Positions 43,361-51,923 of a stretch of DNA of 64,000 nucleotides are shown piece by piece; position 1 is the stretch's first letter; each line of letters starts with the position of its first letter. The position numbers and the translations under genes are program-made. The notes beneath the pieces are model-generated. The model saw only the letters and a list, made by a program, of their open reading frames with translations. It ran no database searches and was not told the DNA's origin. The stretch comes from Bacteroidia bacterium (GTDB taxonomy: Bacteria > Bacteroidota > Bacteroidia > Chitinophagales > UBA2359): NCBI GenBank assembly GCA_030427245.1, contig JAUHXA010000015.1, positions 43,535 through 107,534 on the forward strand. Direction: 5' to 3'.

Positions 43361-43921
43361 ATGTCCTTACAACTTCACATTGAAGCCCTCGTTTTCTCGG
43401 CACAAAAAGCCATCAGTCTCAAAGAAATACAATCTTGCCTCGAAAAACTGTGGGATAAACCCATTGATAGAGAGGCTATTTTGTCGGCTTTGACTGCCAT
43501 TCAGGACAAATATGATTCCGAAGATTTTGCTTACGAACTGATGGAGGTGAGCGGTGGTTATCAATTCCTTACCAAACCCGAATACCACAAAACGCTCTCC
43601 ATTTTCCTCCAACAAAAATCCAAAAAACGCCTGTCTCGTGCAGCAATGGAAACGCTGTCTATCATTGCCTACAAACAGCCGATTACCAAAGTCGAAGTTG
43701 AACAGGTGCGTGGGGTGAACTGTGATTACACGATTCAAAAACTACTCGAAAAGGAATTGGTGGAGATTCAGGGCAGAAGTGATGCGCCTGGTCGCCCACT
43801 GATTTACAAAACCAGTGATAGTTTTATGGATTATTTTGGCTTGAAGTCGGTGTCGGATTTGCCGCAACTGCGGGATGTGGAAACGGAGGTGGAGAGTGAG
43901 ATTGGGGAGAGGGTAGAGTAA
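43361..43921 (+). CDS. scpB: Segregation and condensation protein B
   Basis: The 186-residue protein shows the tandem winged-helix pattern of ScpB: HIEALVFSAQKAISLKEIQSCL at the start, YELMEVSGGYQFLTKPEY (about 60-77), LSRAAMETLSIIAYKQPITKVEVEQVRGVNCDYTIQKLLEKELVEIQGRSDAPGRPLIYKTSDSFMDYFGL-type sequence (about 90-160). It binds ScpA-SMC and helps chromosome condensation. It is a single gene after prc, with 117 bp and a dispersed repeat between. Confidence 0.95.
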   Translation: MSLQLHIEALVFSAQKAISLKEIQSCLEKLWDKPIDREAILSALTAIQDKYDSEDFAYELMEVSGGYQFLTKPEYHKTLSIFLQQKSKKRLSRAAMETLSIIAYKQPITKVEVEQVRGVNCDYTIQKLLEKELVEIQGRSDAPGRPLIYKTSDSFMDYFGLKSVSDLPQLRDVETEVESEIGERVE

Positions 43922-43923
43922 AA

Positions 43924-43953
43924 AAGCCACTCAAAATCAATCGAGTAGCTTTC
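43924..43953 (-). terminator. Terminator for the gld operon
   Basis: AAAGCCACTC and GAGTAGCTTT (one mismatch) form a stem. On the minus strand it ends in a T-run, 50 bp after the last gene of the gldA-F-G-DUF4340 operon. It may also stop scpB transcripts from the other side. Confidence 0.75.
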
Positions 43954-44002
43954 AGTCGTACTATATTTTACATTTTACCGCTTTCGCAGTTAGTTTTATT
44001 TT

Positions 44003-44665
44003 TTATTCCACACCTATCGAATCCTCCATTGCAGGCTCAGGAACTACCACAAATGCCGAAGCTCCTTGATTGAACGCAAAACTCAACATTCCATCCACCG
44101 CATAAATTGCATCTTCTCCTTCAAGGCGCACATAAGAAGTAATTTCGGGACGTTGTTGTTGTTGCTGCAATTGCATTTGTTGTTGAGGAGTCAGATTACC
44201 GCCCGCAGGAGGAGCTTTGGGTTGTCCAACCGAGAATTTTCCAATCAATATATTCAAAGTTGTTTCGTTCCCTTGTAGGACTTTCAAACGGGTCGTTTCG
44301 CTGCCTTCGACTTTGTATTCGGTCCATTTATCTTTGTTTTTGGACACTACACGCTGTGGCTTGATGGTTTCAATCATCGAAATCATGCTGGTGATTTTGC
44401 TGCTATCGCCAGGCTGAGTTGCACCTGTTTCGTCCGTCACCGTCCAATTCCCAGAACCGTCTTTTTCGATTTTTATTTCTTGTCCGCCATTGCTTTGAGG
44501 AGACAAATGAATGGCAGTCACCGCATCAGGGTCAATCTCTACAATTTCTTCTTTGAAGGTACTACTTCCTTTTTTACTGTCTTGCAGCAACATCAAAGCG
44601 ACTAAGGCTGCCAATAAACCTACTACTCCAATCAAAATGGCATTGGAAGAACGTTTTTTAGACAT
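44003..44665 (-). CDS. DUF4340-like membrane-anchored protein of the gld operon
   Basis: The 220-residue protein has one N-terminal membrane segment (about 10-27, AILIGVVGLLAALVALMLL) and an extracytoplasmic domain with the DUF4340 pattern: VTAIHLS, GNWTVTDETG, a middle IETIKPQRVVSKNKDKWTEYKV and LNILIGKFSVG. A Gln-rich insert (MQLQQQQQRPE, about 165-180) interrupts the last part. DUF4340 genes are commonly found after GldG-like ABC auxiliary genes, as here. It is separated from gldG by 275 bp that include a 29-bp tandem repeat. The role is unknown but probably linked to the ABC complex. Confidence 0.82.
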   Translation of the reverse strand: MSKKRSSNAILIGVVGLLAALVALMLLQDSKKGSSTFKEEIVEIDPDAVTAIHLSPQSNGGQEIKIEKDGSGNWTVTDETGATQPGDSSKITSMISMIETIKPQRVVSKNKDKWTEYKVEGSETTRLKVLQGNETTLNILIGKFSVGQPKAPPAGGNLTPQQQMQLQQQQQRPEITSYVRLEGEDAIYAVDGMLSFAFNQGASAFVVVPEPAMEDSIGVE

Positions 44666-44690
44666 TTTTTTGTTGTGTTTAGGTGTTTGT

Positions 44691-44850
44691 GTTGATTCTA
44701 TTGATACTTGGTGGATGCTGTTGATTCTATTGGTACTTGGTGGATGCTGTTGATTCTATTGGTACTTGGTAGATGCTGTTGATTCTATTGGTACTTGGTA
44801 GATGCTGTTGATTCTATTGATACTTGGTGGATGTTGTTGATACTTAGTCG
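44691..44850. repeat. 29-bp tandem repeat, five copies plus a partial
   Basis: Exact 29-bp units start at 44691, 44720, 44749, 44778 and 44807, with a truncated sixth at 44836. The unit reads GTTGATTCTATTGRTACTTG followed by GTRGATGCT. Copies differ at only two or three positions. It lies between gldG and the DUF4340 gene, just upstream of the latter's start, with no spacers, so it is a minisatellite and not a CRISPR array. Confidence 0.95.
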
Positions 44851-44940
44851 TACAAGTTCCTTTCCATCTAGCAGTTCCTGTTCAAAACCAAGTTAAGCAA
44901 AAAAATCCGTCCACCGTCAGTCGTCTATCATCCACCGCCA

Positions 44941-46455
44941 TTAAACATACCTCTCCGACATCCATTTCTTCTTTCTACTCTTGCGAATTTGCGAGCGAAT
45001 AAATCCATAGAAAATTATCAAGAAAATAGGCAAAAAGAAGTTGCCATATTTCACAAGCGTTCTTTCGCTATCGTCCAATTCTTTCTCGATAGGTCTTGAA
45101 GTCACCACTTTGTTTCGCAAGTCGGTTAAGCCTGTATCATCTGACAACCAGTCAATTCCATTCGCCAACAAGTTGATGTTGTCGGGAGACAAACCTTGTG
45201 CTTGTTGCCCCATTCCATTCACTGCAAAGTCACCATCTCCATACACCACGATTTTCGACAAGCCCTTTTCCCAAGTACCTGCTACGGTCAATCGAGAAGT
45301 CGGGAAATCGGCAGTGGTCCATTCTTTTTGAAGAAGTGTTGCATCAAAAGTAAGTGGTGGTTGTTCGATGCCCGATCGGTCTGAGGTATAAGCTATAGGC
45401 GTAAAAGTCGCATCGGCATCCGTTGCAGTATAGGTGATAGAACTCGCAAAAGGTAAAATCAACTGTTCCAAACCTTTGGTAATGGGATGGTCGGCAAAGT
45501 TTTTAATCAAAGGAAGATACGGAAATTTCACCTGTTCATTAATGGTGAAAAAACCTTGCTGTCTTTGCATGGTGATGTTTCCGCTGTTTACATCCGTCAC
45601 AAAATTGGCGTTTACCGAAATGCCTTTTGATTCAAGCCACGTTTCCAAACCTGTATAAATCTCTGTGCCACTGCCTGTTTGAAGGTTGGCATCTACTCGA
45701 TTCAAGGCAATCAATACGCCTTTACCACTGTTCAAAAAATTGTCCAAATTGGCAATTTCTTCAGGCGAAATCGTGTCTTTGGGAGCGACAATCACCAATG
45801 TTTCAAAATCATTTACCAATGCGGTATCGCTCAACAAAGCCGTTTGAGGATTGTAAAGCACCTCCAATGTTTCCTTGACCTGCTGCATTGCATCCAAACC
45901 TGGTTCATTGTGTCCGCCCACAAAACCGATTTTAGGTTTATTGATAGCCGATATTTTTTTGATGGCAGAAGACATCGCATATTCCATTGTGCCTTCTTGT
46001 GTCATAATCGGAATGACCTCTGATTGGTCTTTGTAGTCGAATTTTGCGCCCAAATACACTCGTTGTTGTTTCATTTGGTCTCGCTCTCTGACGTTTACCG
46101 TTCCTGGCTGCATCCCTTCCTTCATTGCCGTCTGTTCTATTTCATCGCTTTCATTGGGATTCACAAACTTGTATTCAATATTGCCGCCCGAACGATTGGC
46201 ATATTCGGTCAAAAGGTCTTCAAAACTTGTTTTGACCCTGTCCAAATTTGGAGGCATATTTTCAGAAAAATAAGCTGTTACGGTAACGGTTTCCTCCAAG
46301 TCCTTCAATATATCTTTGGTCGCTTGACTTAATGTATAGCGTTTATCGCCTGTAAAATCCAATCGAAGGAAAAAACGGCTGGCCAAAAAATTGACCAAAA
46401 GAATGATGGCTAAGACCAGTAAAACCCGCAATCTGATTCCACCTTTGGTTAGCAT
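44941..46455 (-). CDS. gldG: GldG: ABC-transporter auxiliary protein
   Basis: The 504-residue protein has membrane segments at the N-terminus (about 8-28) and C-terminus (about 475-495) enclosing a large extracytoplasmic domain of the ABC_transp_aux (GldG) family: RFFLRLDFTGDKRYTLSQATKDILKDLEETVTVTAYFS-type start, then PKIGFVGGHNEPG (about 175) and TLVIVAPKDTISPEEIANLDNFLNSGKGVLIAL (about 225-258). In flavobacteria GldA, GldF and GldG form an ABC complex associated with gliding and T9SS. It follows gldF by 75 bp on the same strand. Confidence 0.93.
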   Translation of the reverse strand: MLTKGGIRLRVLLVLAIILLVNFLASRFFLRLDFTGDKRYTLSQATKDILKDLEETVTVTAYFSENMPPNLDRVKTSFEDLLTEYANRSGGNIEYKFVNPNESDEIEQTAMKEGMQPGTVNVRERDQMKQQRVYLGAKFDYKDQSEVIPIMTQEGTMEYAMSSAIKKISAINKPKIGFVGGHNEPGLDAMQQVKETLEVLYNPQTALLSDTALVNDFETLVIVAPKDTISPEEIANLDNFLNSGKGVLIALNRVDANLQTGSGTEIYTGLETWLESKGISVNANFVTDVNSGNITMQRQQGFFTINEQVKFPYLPLIKNFADHPITKGLEQLILPFASSITYTATDADATFTPIAYTSDRSGIEQPPLTFDATLLQKEWTTADFPTSRLTVAGTWEKGLSKIVVYGDGDFAVNGMGQQAQGLSPDNINLLANGIDWLSDDTGLTDLRNKVVTSRPIEKELDDSERTLVKYGNFFLPIFLIIFYGFIRSQIRKSRKKKWMSERYV

Positions 46456-46530
46456 AGTATTTTATGTTTTTTGTTGTATTTTAATAAAAAAATCCTACTT
46501 CTCGCTTCTTACCTCTCACTTCCCAATCAA

Positions 46531-47259
46531 CTAATCCACCACATTTCGTTTTGACAACATTGCTTCCGTCAATACCAAGCAGAAGCCCGTAATCGAAAGG
46601 AAGTAAATAATGTCTTTGGTGTCAATTACCCCTCTAATCATCGAATCGTAATGTACTCGAAGGCTCATATAATCAAACAAATTCGCCATCCAACCACCTG
46701 TTGTTGCTTGTGCCAAAAAGCCAAACAATAAAGCAAACAATAAGTTGAGCATCAGGGCTAATAGAATCGCTACAATTTGATTGTTCGTGATACTGCTCGA
46801 AAACAAGCCAATACCGATATAAGCACTACTCATCAGCAAAATTCCTAAATATCCTACCCATACTGCCCCGTGGTCTACCGGGCCGAGCCATGCAGCAGTG
46901 AAGTAATAGGGTAAGCTGAACAAAAGCGTGATTCCAACCAACGCCAGACACGCCAAAAATTTGCCGAATATGATTTGCCAATCCGTCACAGGATTGGTCA
47001 GTAAGAGTTCTATCGTTCCCGATTTTTGTTCTTCTGCCAACATTCGCATCGTCAATGCGGGAATGAAAAAGAACAATGCCCAATAGGCAATGTCAAAAAA
47101 CGGAGCGATACTCGCCTGTCCTCTCAAAAAGACATCTGCCCCAAAAAGCCAAGTGAAGAATCCACTGAAGCCCAAGAAAACGACCACCATAATGTAGGCA
47201 ATCAAAGAATCAAAAAAGGTGTTGAATTCTCGTTTTGCTATGGTAAGTATTTTATTCAT
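46531..47259 (-). CDS. gldF: GldF: ABC-transporter permease
   Basis: The 242-residue integral membrane protein has six hydrophobic segments and matches the ABC-2-type permease GldF: KREFNTFFDSLIAYIMVVVFLGFSGFFTWLF at the N-terminus, the amphipathic RMLAEEQKSGTIELLLTNPVTDWQIIFGKFLA (about 68-100) and the DYMSLRVHYDSMIRGVIDTKDIIYFLSI region near the end. It would pair with GldA as the ATPase and GldG as the auxiliary subunit. It lies 118 bp downstream of gldA and 75 bp upstream of gldG. Confidence 0.95.
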   Translation of the reverse strand: MNKILTIAKREFNTFFDSLIAYIMVVVFLGFSGFFTWLFGADVFLRGQASIAPFFDIAYWALFFFIPALTMRMLAEEQKSGTIELLLTNPVTDWQIIFGKFLACLALVGITLLFSLPYYFTAAWLGPVDHGAVWVGYLGILLMSSAYIGIGLFSSSITNNQIVAILLALMLNLLFALLFGFLAQATTGGWMANLFDYMSLRVHYDSMIRGVIDTKDIIYFLSITGFCLVLTEAMLSKRNVVD

Positions 47260-47377
47260 TGTTAATTGAAATTTTAAAAATAGTTATGGGTGACTGGTGA
47301 TTAGGTTTTCAATGCAAGAATCTTCCTTCCACAATGATTTACTTGCATTTGAACTTTGAGTTTGCATTTGAGTTTTC

Positions 47378-48304
47378 CTATCCCATCGTCACATTCCTAA
47401 ACACATCCTCCAAATCTCTTTCGATTGGAGTCAATTCGGTCAAAATCCATTGATTTTTCACACACATTTCAAAAATCGCACGTCTCGAACTCAATCCTTG
47501 TTTGCTTTTCACCTCATAAAGATTATCCGTTCCCGACAAATCCACCAACTCTACAGTAGAGATGCTACTCAATTGCTGAAATACTTCATTTGGCATACCT
47601 TCTTCAATGCGAACCCGACTGATTTCTGCGCCACTCGCTTGCTTTCGCAATTCACTCGGCACACCATCCGCCACAATTTTACCATCGTTGATGATTACAA
47701 TTCTATCACAAGTCGCTTCCACTTCTGGGAGAATGTGCGTGCTGAGAATCACCGTTTTTTGTTCGCCCACTCGTCGAATCAACTCACGAATCTCTACGAT
47801 TTGATTCGGATCGAGTCCCGTTGTAGGTTCATCCAAAATCAGCACTTCTGGGTCGTGAATCATCGCTTGTGCCAAGCCCACTCTCTGCCGAAAACCTTTG
47901 GAAAGTTCGTCAATGCGTTTGTGTTTTTCTTTGTCCAACCCACAGACTTTCACCATCTCTCGCACTCGTGCATTGATATTGCTTTTGGCGACACCCTGAA
48001 TCGAGGCCGCAAACTGCAAGTATTCAATCACAGGCATTTCGAGGTAAAGCGGATTGTGTTCGGGTAAATAACCGATACACTGCTTGATCGCAGCAGCATC
48101 TTCTCTGACAGAGTAATTACCCACTTTGACATCCCCTTCCGAAGCAGCCATATAGCAGGTAATGATTTTCATGGTAGTGGTTTTGCCCGCACCATTGGGA
48201 CCCAAAAAGCCCACAATTTCCCCGCTTTTCACTTCAAAGGAAATACCATCTACTGCTCGCTGATTACCATATTTTTTTACCAAACTTTCAACTCGTATAT
48301 TCAT
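47378..48304 (-). CDS. gldA: GldA: ABC-transporter ATP-binding protein
   Basis: The 308-residue ATPase has Walker A GPNGAGKTTTMK (about 35-46), Q-loop (IGYLPEHNPLY), the signature LSKGFRQRVGLAQAM (about 133-147), Walker B VLILDEPTTGLDP (about 154-166) and the switch His (LSTHILPE). The C-terminal 80 residues form the accessory domain typical of GldA-like ATPases. It heads the operon gldA-gldF-gldG-DUF4340. A TATATTTG promoter element lies 48 bp upstream. Confidence 0.94.
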   Translation of the reverse strand: MNIRVESLVKKYGNQRAVDGISFEVKSGEIVGFLGPNGAGKTTTMKIITCYMAASEGDVKVGNYSVREDAAAIKQCIGYLPEHNPLYLEMPVIEYLQFAASIQGVAKSNINARVREMVKVCGLDKEKHKRIDELSKGFRQRVGLAQAMIHDPEVLILDEPTTGLDPNQIVEIRELIRRVGEQKTVILSTHILPEVEATCDRIVIINDGKIVADGVPSELRKQASGAEISRVRIEEGMPNEVFQQLSSISTVELVDLSGTDNLYEVKSKQGLSSRRAIFEMCVKNQWILTELTPIERDLEDVFRNVTMG

Positions 48305-48351
48305 ACCGTTGGAAATGTAAGTTTAATTTTTTGATTATAGAATTCGGGTTG

Positions 48352-48359
48352 CAAATATA
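48352..48359 (-). promoter_or_regulatory. Promoter -10 element (TATATTTG) of the gld operon
   Basis: TATATTTG on the minus strand is a full match to TAnnTTTG, placed 48 bp before the gldA start. No convincing TTG box at -33 is seen. Confidence 0.6.
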
Positions 48360-48508
48360 AAAAATGTACGGTAAATTTATCATACCGAAAACATCAGGTT
48401 TTTCTACTTTTTGCAAAGTGTGAGGTGGGTTAATTATAGAAGCTTCATTTAGAAAAACAAAGATATAAAATATTTTTCTCAAAAAGTCAATCACCAAATA
48501 GTAATCAA

Positions 48509-49963
48509 TTACTTATCCTTCAATCTCTTTATCTTCTTGTCAGGAAAGGGCTCTAACCAATCAATCGTTTTGAAGGGATTGTAAGTTATGGCAGCCAAAT
48601 TTTTGGTGGTTTTCACAAATGGTTTTTTGGGACGACCATTCAATCCTACGGTGATATTTGCAGTAATCAGCACTTCCTCCATACCGTTTTTGTGGTATTC
48701 GTCCTTCAAATAGTGTGCAAACTGCAGAATCATATCTGGATGCACTGCCATTTTGCGCTCTTGCTTGCTACTGAGGTAATTATTGGGGTGAATCGTCCAA
48801 GTTTTGCCCGTTTTTGTATCTGTCCCTTTGAAGTGAGCAATGGCAGATTTGTGTCGAAGCATCATTCGCCACGAAAAACGATGCCCCTGCTCTGTCCAAG
48901 CGACATTATTGGGATAGAGATGGTGTCGAAGCGGGATGAGTAATTGCAGTAAACAATACAAAATAATGATTCCCAAAGTCCATTGAGGGATTTTTTTTAT
49001 TGAAGTAGAAGTGTTTTCTGTCACTTTTTCACCTTCCTTCAATTCTTGATTTGAAGCATGTCCATTTTCTCTAAGTTCTTGAGGCTGGCTATTTTCACTC
49101 TTCCCAAACCATTTTTCCAAATAAGGACGACTCCAACTGGGTGAAAAATACATCAAGGTCAAAGCAATGGATAAAATGGGAAACACACCAATATCAAACA
49201 AGATTTTATTGGTGATGTGAAAGAAAATGACCAATACCAAGGCCAATATACGTGTCCGTTTGAAGACCAATAAAGGTACAATCAGGAGGTCAAATGCAAG
49301 TCCTCCATAACTGATAAAATAGGCAAATGATTCTTGGGTGATCATGTCGCCAATCAACCAATAATTCCCTTTACCTGCCAACCAAGTTTTGATGGGTTGT
49401 GCTTGCAGCCAATCGGGATTCAACTTTGCCAAGCCTCCGTAAAAATACACGACTGCCATTTGGAACTGCAATAGAAAAACAGGCCAATAGGGAATCGTAT
49501 CGGTTTGAATGGCAGGGTTTTGTTTAGCATCCAAAGACCACGCTCTATTTGCCGGAAAAAAAATCATCAGTACACTCAGCAAGCACATCAAATATCCGTG
49601 ATTCAAATAATCGGCACTATCTATCAAAAAAGTATAAATCGTTCCTAAAGCAAATAAAATCGCACTTATTCGATACCGCCAACCAATCATGATATTGACA
49701 GACAATACGCCCATAATCGCCCAAAGCGCATACATTCCCCAACCTGGCAAGGGCTGTACCCACCCAAACCCATAATAGGTAAAGTGCATTTTGGGGGCTA
49801 TTTGCGAGCTGTATATCCATCCTGACAAAAAATTGTTGAGGACATCTATGAGCATTGCCGCCCCAAATACGATGCGGAAAAACGCTAATGAAGCGATGTC
49901 TATTGGTTGTGATAATTTATTGAAGTTCAAGAAGCTTGTTTTTTGAATAGAAGTTCCTGTCAA
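48509..49963 (-). CDS. HTTM domain protein (vitamin K-dependent gamma-carboxylase-like)
   Basis: The 484-residue membrane protein has about nine hydrophobic segments and the HTTM/VKGC pattern: IDIASLAFFRIVFGAAMLIDVL at the start (about 20-41), a DYLNHGYLMCLLSVLMIFFPANRAWSLD segment, the conserved FQMAVVYFYGGLAKLNPDWL (about 165-185) containing the Lys expected for the carboxylase active site, and HITNKILFDIGVFPILSI. A linker of low complexity (about 300-330) leads to a soluble C-terminal domain. Eukaryotic VKGC modifies glutamates; bacterial members mostly have unknown substrates. A TACTTTTG promoter element lies 35-42 bp upstream. Confidence 0.88.
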   Translation of the reverse strand: MTGTSIQKTSFLNFNKLSQPIDIASLAFFRIVFGAAMLIDVLNNFLSGWIYSSQIAPKMHFTYYGFGWVQPLPGWGMYALWAIMGVLSVNIMIGWRYRISAILFALGTIYTFLIDSADYLNHGYLMCLLSVLMIFFPANRAWSLDAKQNPAIQTDTIPYWPVFLLQFQMAVVYFYGGLAKLNPDWLQAQPIKTWLAGKGNYWLIGDMITQESFAYFISYGGLAFDLLIVPLLVFKRTRILALVLVIFFHITNKILFDIGVFPILSIALTLMYFSPSWSRPYLEKWFGKSENSQPQELRENGHASNQELKEGEKVTENTSTSIKKIPQWTLGIIILYCLLQLLIPLRHHLYPNNVAWTEQGHRFSWRMMLRHKSAIAHFKGTDTKTGKTWTIHPNNYLSSKQERKMAVHPDMILQFAHYLKDEYHKNGMEEVLITANITVGLNGRPKKPFVKTTKNLAAITYNPFKTIDWLEPFPDKKIKRLKDK

Positions 49964-49997
49964 TATTTGACCATAAACTATAAAATTCGATTTCCAA

Positions 49998-50005
49998 CAA
50001 AAGTA
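49998..50005 (-). promoter_or_regulatory. Promoter -10 element (TACTTTTG) of the HTTM gene
   Basis: TACTTTTG on the minus strand matches TAnnTTTG, 35 bp before the HTTM start codon. Confidence 0.55.
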
Positions 50006-50104
50006 AAACTATGATGTAGTTTATGAAAAATTAAGAAGCATTATTTTCAAATGAGTTTCATTATCAGCACGCTGAATTTACATTTGAAGGCTGCGTTTCT
50101 TTCT

Positions 50105-51796
50105 TTATTGCAGCCCTTCTATATACTGCCTATCCACTTTCATTCCTAAAGTTTGCGCCTTTATTGCATCCTTCAAGGCTGCCTTTCGGTTGTCCAAAGC
50201 ATAATGTGTTCTGGAGCGATTGAAGTAGTAGCTGCCATTTTGAGAATCAATTTCAATCGCTTCGTCGAAATCCTTCAAGGCCTTTTCAAAACGATTCAAA
50301 TTCAATTGGGCAATTCCTCGCCAATTCAAAACGGGATGTCTGTTTTTTCTACTCTTTGTATTATTGAGGTAAATACTATAATTTTGAATAGCTTCATCAA
50401 ATTGATTGGTGACACTATATAAAAGCCCTCGATTTTTATAGGACTGCATATAAGAGGAGTTCAGTACAATTGCAGCATCTACATCCTTCAATGCCAAATC
50501 GTATTCCTTTGCTTCAAAATACAATTCTCCTCGATTGTTGTAGGCAATCACATTGGGCATTTTTTGGATACTATCCGTCCACAACGTCATACTATCCTTC
50601 CAGACTTGGCAACGATTCCATGTAAAAATCCCCATTAAAAGCATATAAACCGCTAAAAATGTAGTGAAAATCATTCGATAGTTTTTCCATTTTGCTGCCA
50701 ACTTCAAATATGCCCAACCAATAATAAAGAACAATCCAATGTAGGGAATATAGGTGTATCGCTCCGACATAATCGTTCCTCCGACTGTCACCAACTGCAA
50801 TACCAAAATCAAGTTGATAAGATAAAACGCCATTCCGAAAAATATCGTCCGTGTGAATCGAAGGCTGTAGAGAGTAAACACTCCAATAGCTGCGGATAGC
50901 AAAGGAAAGATATAGTAAAATGTTGGGAAACCATTGTTCAGTAAAGGATAGGGATAATGTACCGTCAACTGATGAGGTACAATCATTTTGATGATGTACA
51001 TCGAAAAACCATAACAAGCTGCCATAAATCGAGTAAAAGGCGTATAGACATTCAAAGAAACAACTGCCCCTTCTGCTGATTGTGCTTTAAGAGTCAAATA
51101 GCTGAACAACAATGCTAAAGCAAAAAAAGGAATTTTCTCAACTATGGTTTTTAACTTCAATGTCCGCCTGAACCAAAAATCCAAGAGGAATAACAAGACA
51201 GGCAAAACAATGGCTGCGGGTTTAGAAAAAAGTGAAAGGATAAAGAGCAATAAACTTACTGCAAAAAATGCCCATTTTCGAGTTTTGATGTAACGAATAT
51301 AAGCGATTAGAGCTGGTAAAAAGAAGAAAGCATAGAGCACATCTTTTCGCTCTGCAATCCATGCTACCGATTCTACGTGCATCGGATGAATGCCAAATAA
51401 CAGGCTGACTATCACTGACATTTCGATGCGTTTCCCAGTCAACCAAAACACCAGCCAAAATACCCAAAAGACATTGGCGAGGTGCAGCATTAAATTAGTG
51501 AAGTGGTATCCGAAGGGATTGAGTTCAGAAAAATGGTAGTTCACCGCCAGAGACAGCATTGTGAACGGATGATAATTGTGCGCCATCGGTTTGGTGAGGA
51601 TGCGATGTAGGTTTTTACCCGAAAGCGATTGAATGTGAGGATTTTGATAAACATATACAGTATCATCGTAATTGACAAAACCATTTTGAAGAGAGGGGAT
51701 AAAAGCTACAAAAGTTAGCAACAAAATCACCCCCACAGAAAGCCACCAAAATTGTGGTGAAGGTGTTGATTTTAATTTTTGTCTTTTTATAGCCAT
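50105..51796 (-). CDS. GT-C-like membrane protein with TPR domain (TMTC-like)
   Basis: The 563-residue protein joins a multi-pass GT-C-type membrane region (about 18-400, ten or more helices) to three or four TPRs (about 420-550; AYNNRGELYFEAKEYDLALKDVDAAI, SYYFNRSRTHYALDNRKAALKDA). The first external loop carries the paired acids NGFVNYDDTVYV (about 38-49) and there is HPMHVESVAWIAERKD (about 137-152), both characteristic of the TMTC/O-mannosyltransferase-like group. This suggests a lipid-phosphosugar-dependent protein glycosyltransferase, possibly acting on exported proteins; the assignment of activity is inference. The promoter TAGTTTTG lies 24-31 bp upstream. Confidence 0.87.
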   Translation of the reverse strand: MAIKRQKLKSTPSPQFWWLSVGVILLLTFVAFIPSLQNGFVNYDDTVYVYQNPHIQSLSGKNLHRILTKPMAHNYHPFTMLSLAVNYHFSELNPFGYHFTNLMLHLANVFWVFWLVFWLTGKRIEMSVIVSLLFGIHPMHVESVAWIAERKDVLYAFFFLPALIAYIRYIKTRKWAFFAVSLLLFILSLFSKPAAIVLPVLLFLLDFWFRRTLKLKTIVEKIPFFALALLFSYLTLKAQSAEGAVVSLNVYTPFTRFMAACYGFSMYIIKMIVPHQLTVHYPYPLLNNGFPTFYYIFPLLSAAIGVFTLYSLRFTRTIFFGMAFYLINLILVLQLVTVGGTIMSERYTYIPYIGLFFIIGWAYLKLAAKWKNYRMIFTTFLAVYMLLMGIFTWNRCQVWKDSMTLWTDSIQKMPNVIAYNNRGELYFEAKEYDLALKDVDAAIVLNSSYMQSYKNRGLLYSVTNQFDEAIQNYSIYLNNTKSRKNRHPVLNWRGIAQLNLNRFEKALKDFDEAIEIDSQNGSYYFNRSRTHYALDNRKAALKDAIKAQTLGMKVDRQYIEGLQ

Positions 51797-51819
51797 ACTT
51801 TTTGCTGTGATTGCAGTTG

Positions 51820-51827
51820 CAAAACTA
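51820..51827 (-). promoter_or_regulatory. Promoter -10 element (TAGTTTTG) of the TMTC-like gene
   Basis: TAGTTTTG on the minus strand fits TAnnTTTG, 24 bp before the start codon, implying a short leader. Confidence 0.55.
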
Positions 51828-51923
51828 ATGAATCCATCTAATTGAAGTAGAAATCAAAACCCAATTTTTCTTTTCCCAGTATTTGAATATATGAGGGTTA
51901 GTATTTTCTACAACCATCTCTAA

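Noticed and set aside
44691..44850. 29-bp repeats with CRISPR-like unit length
   Set aside because: Units follow one another without spacers, so this is a minisatellite.
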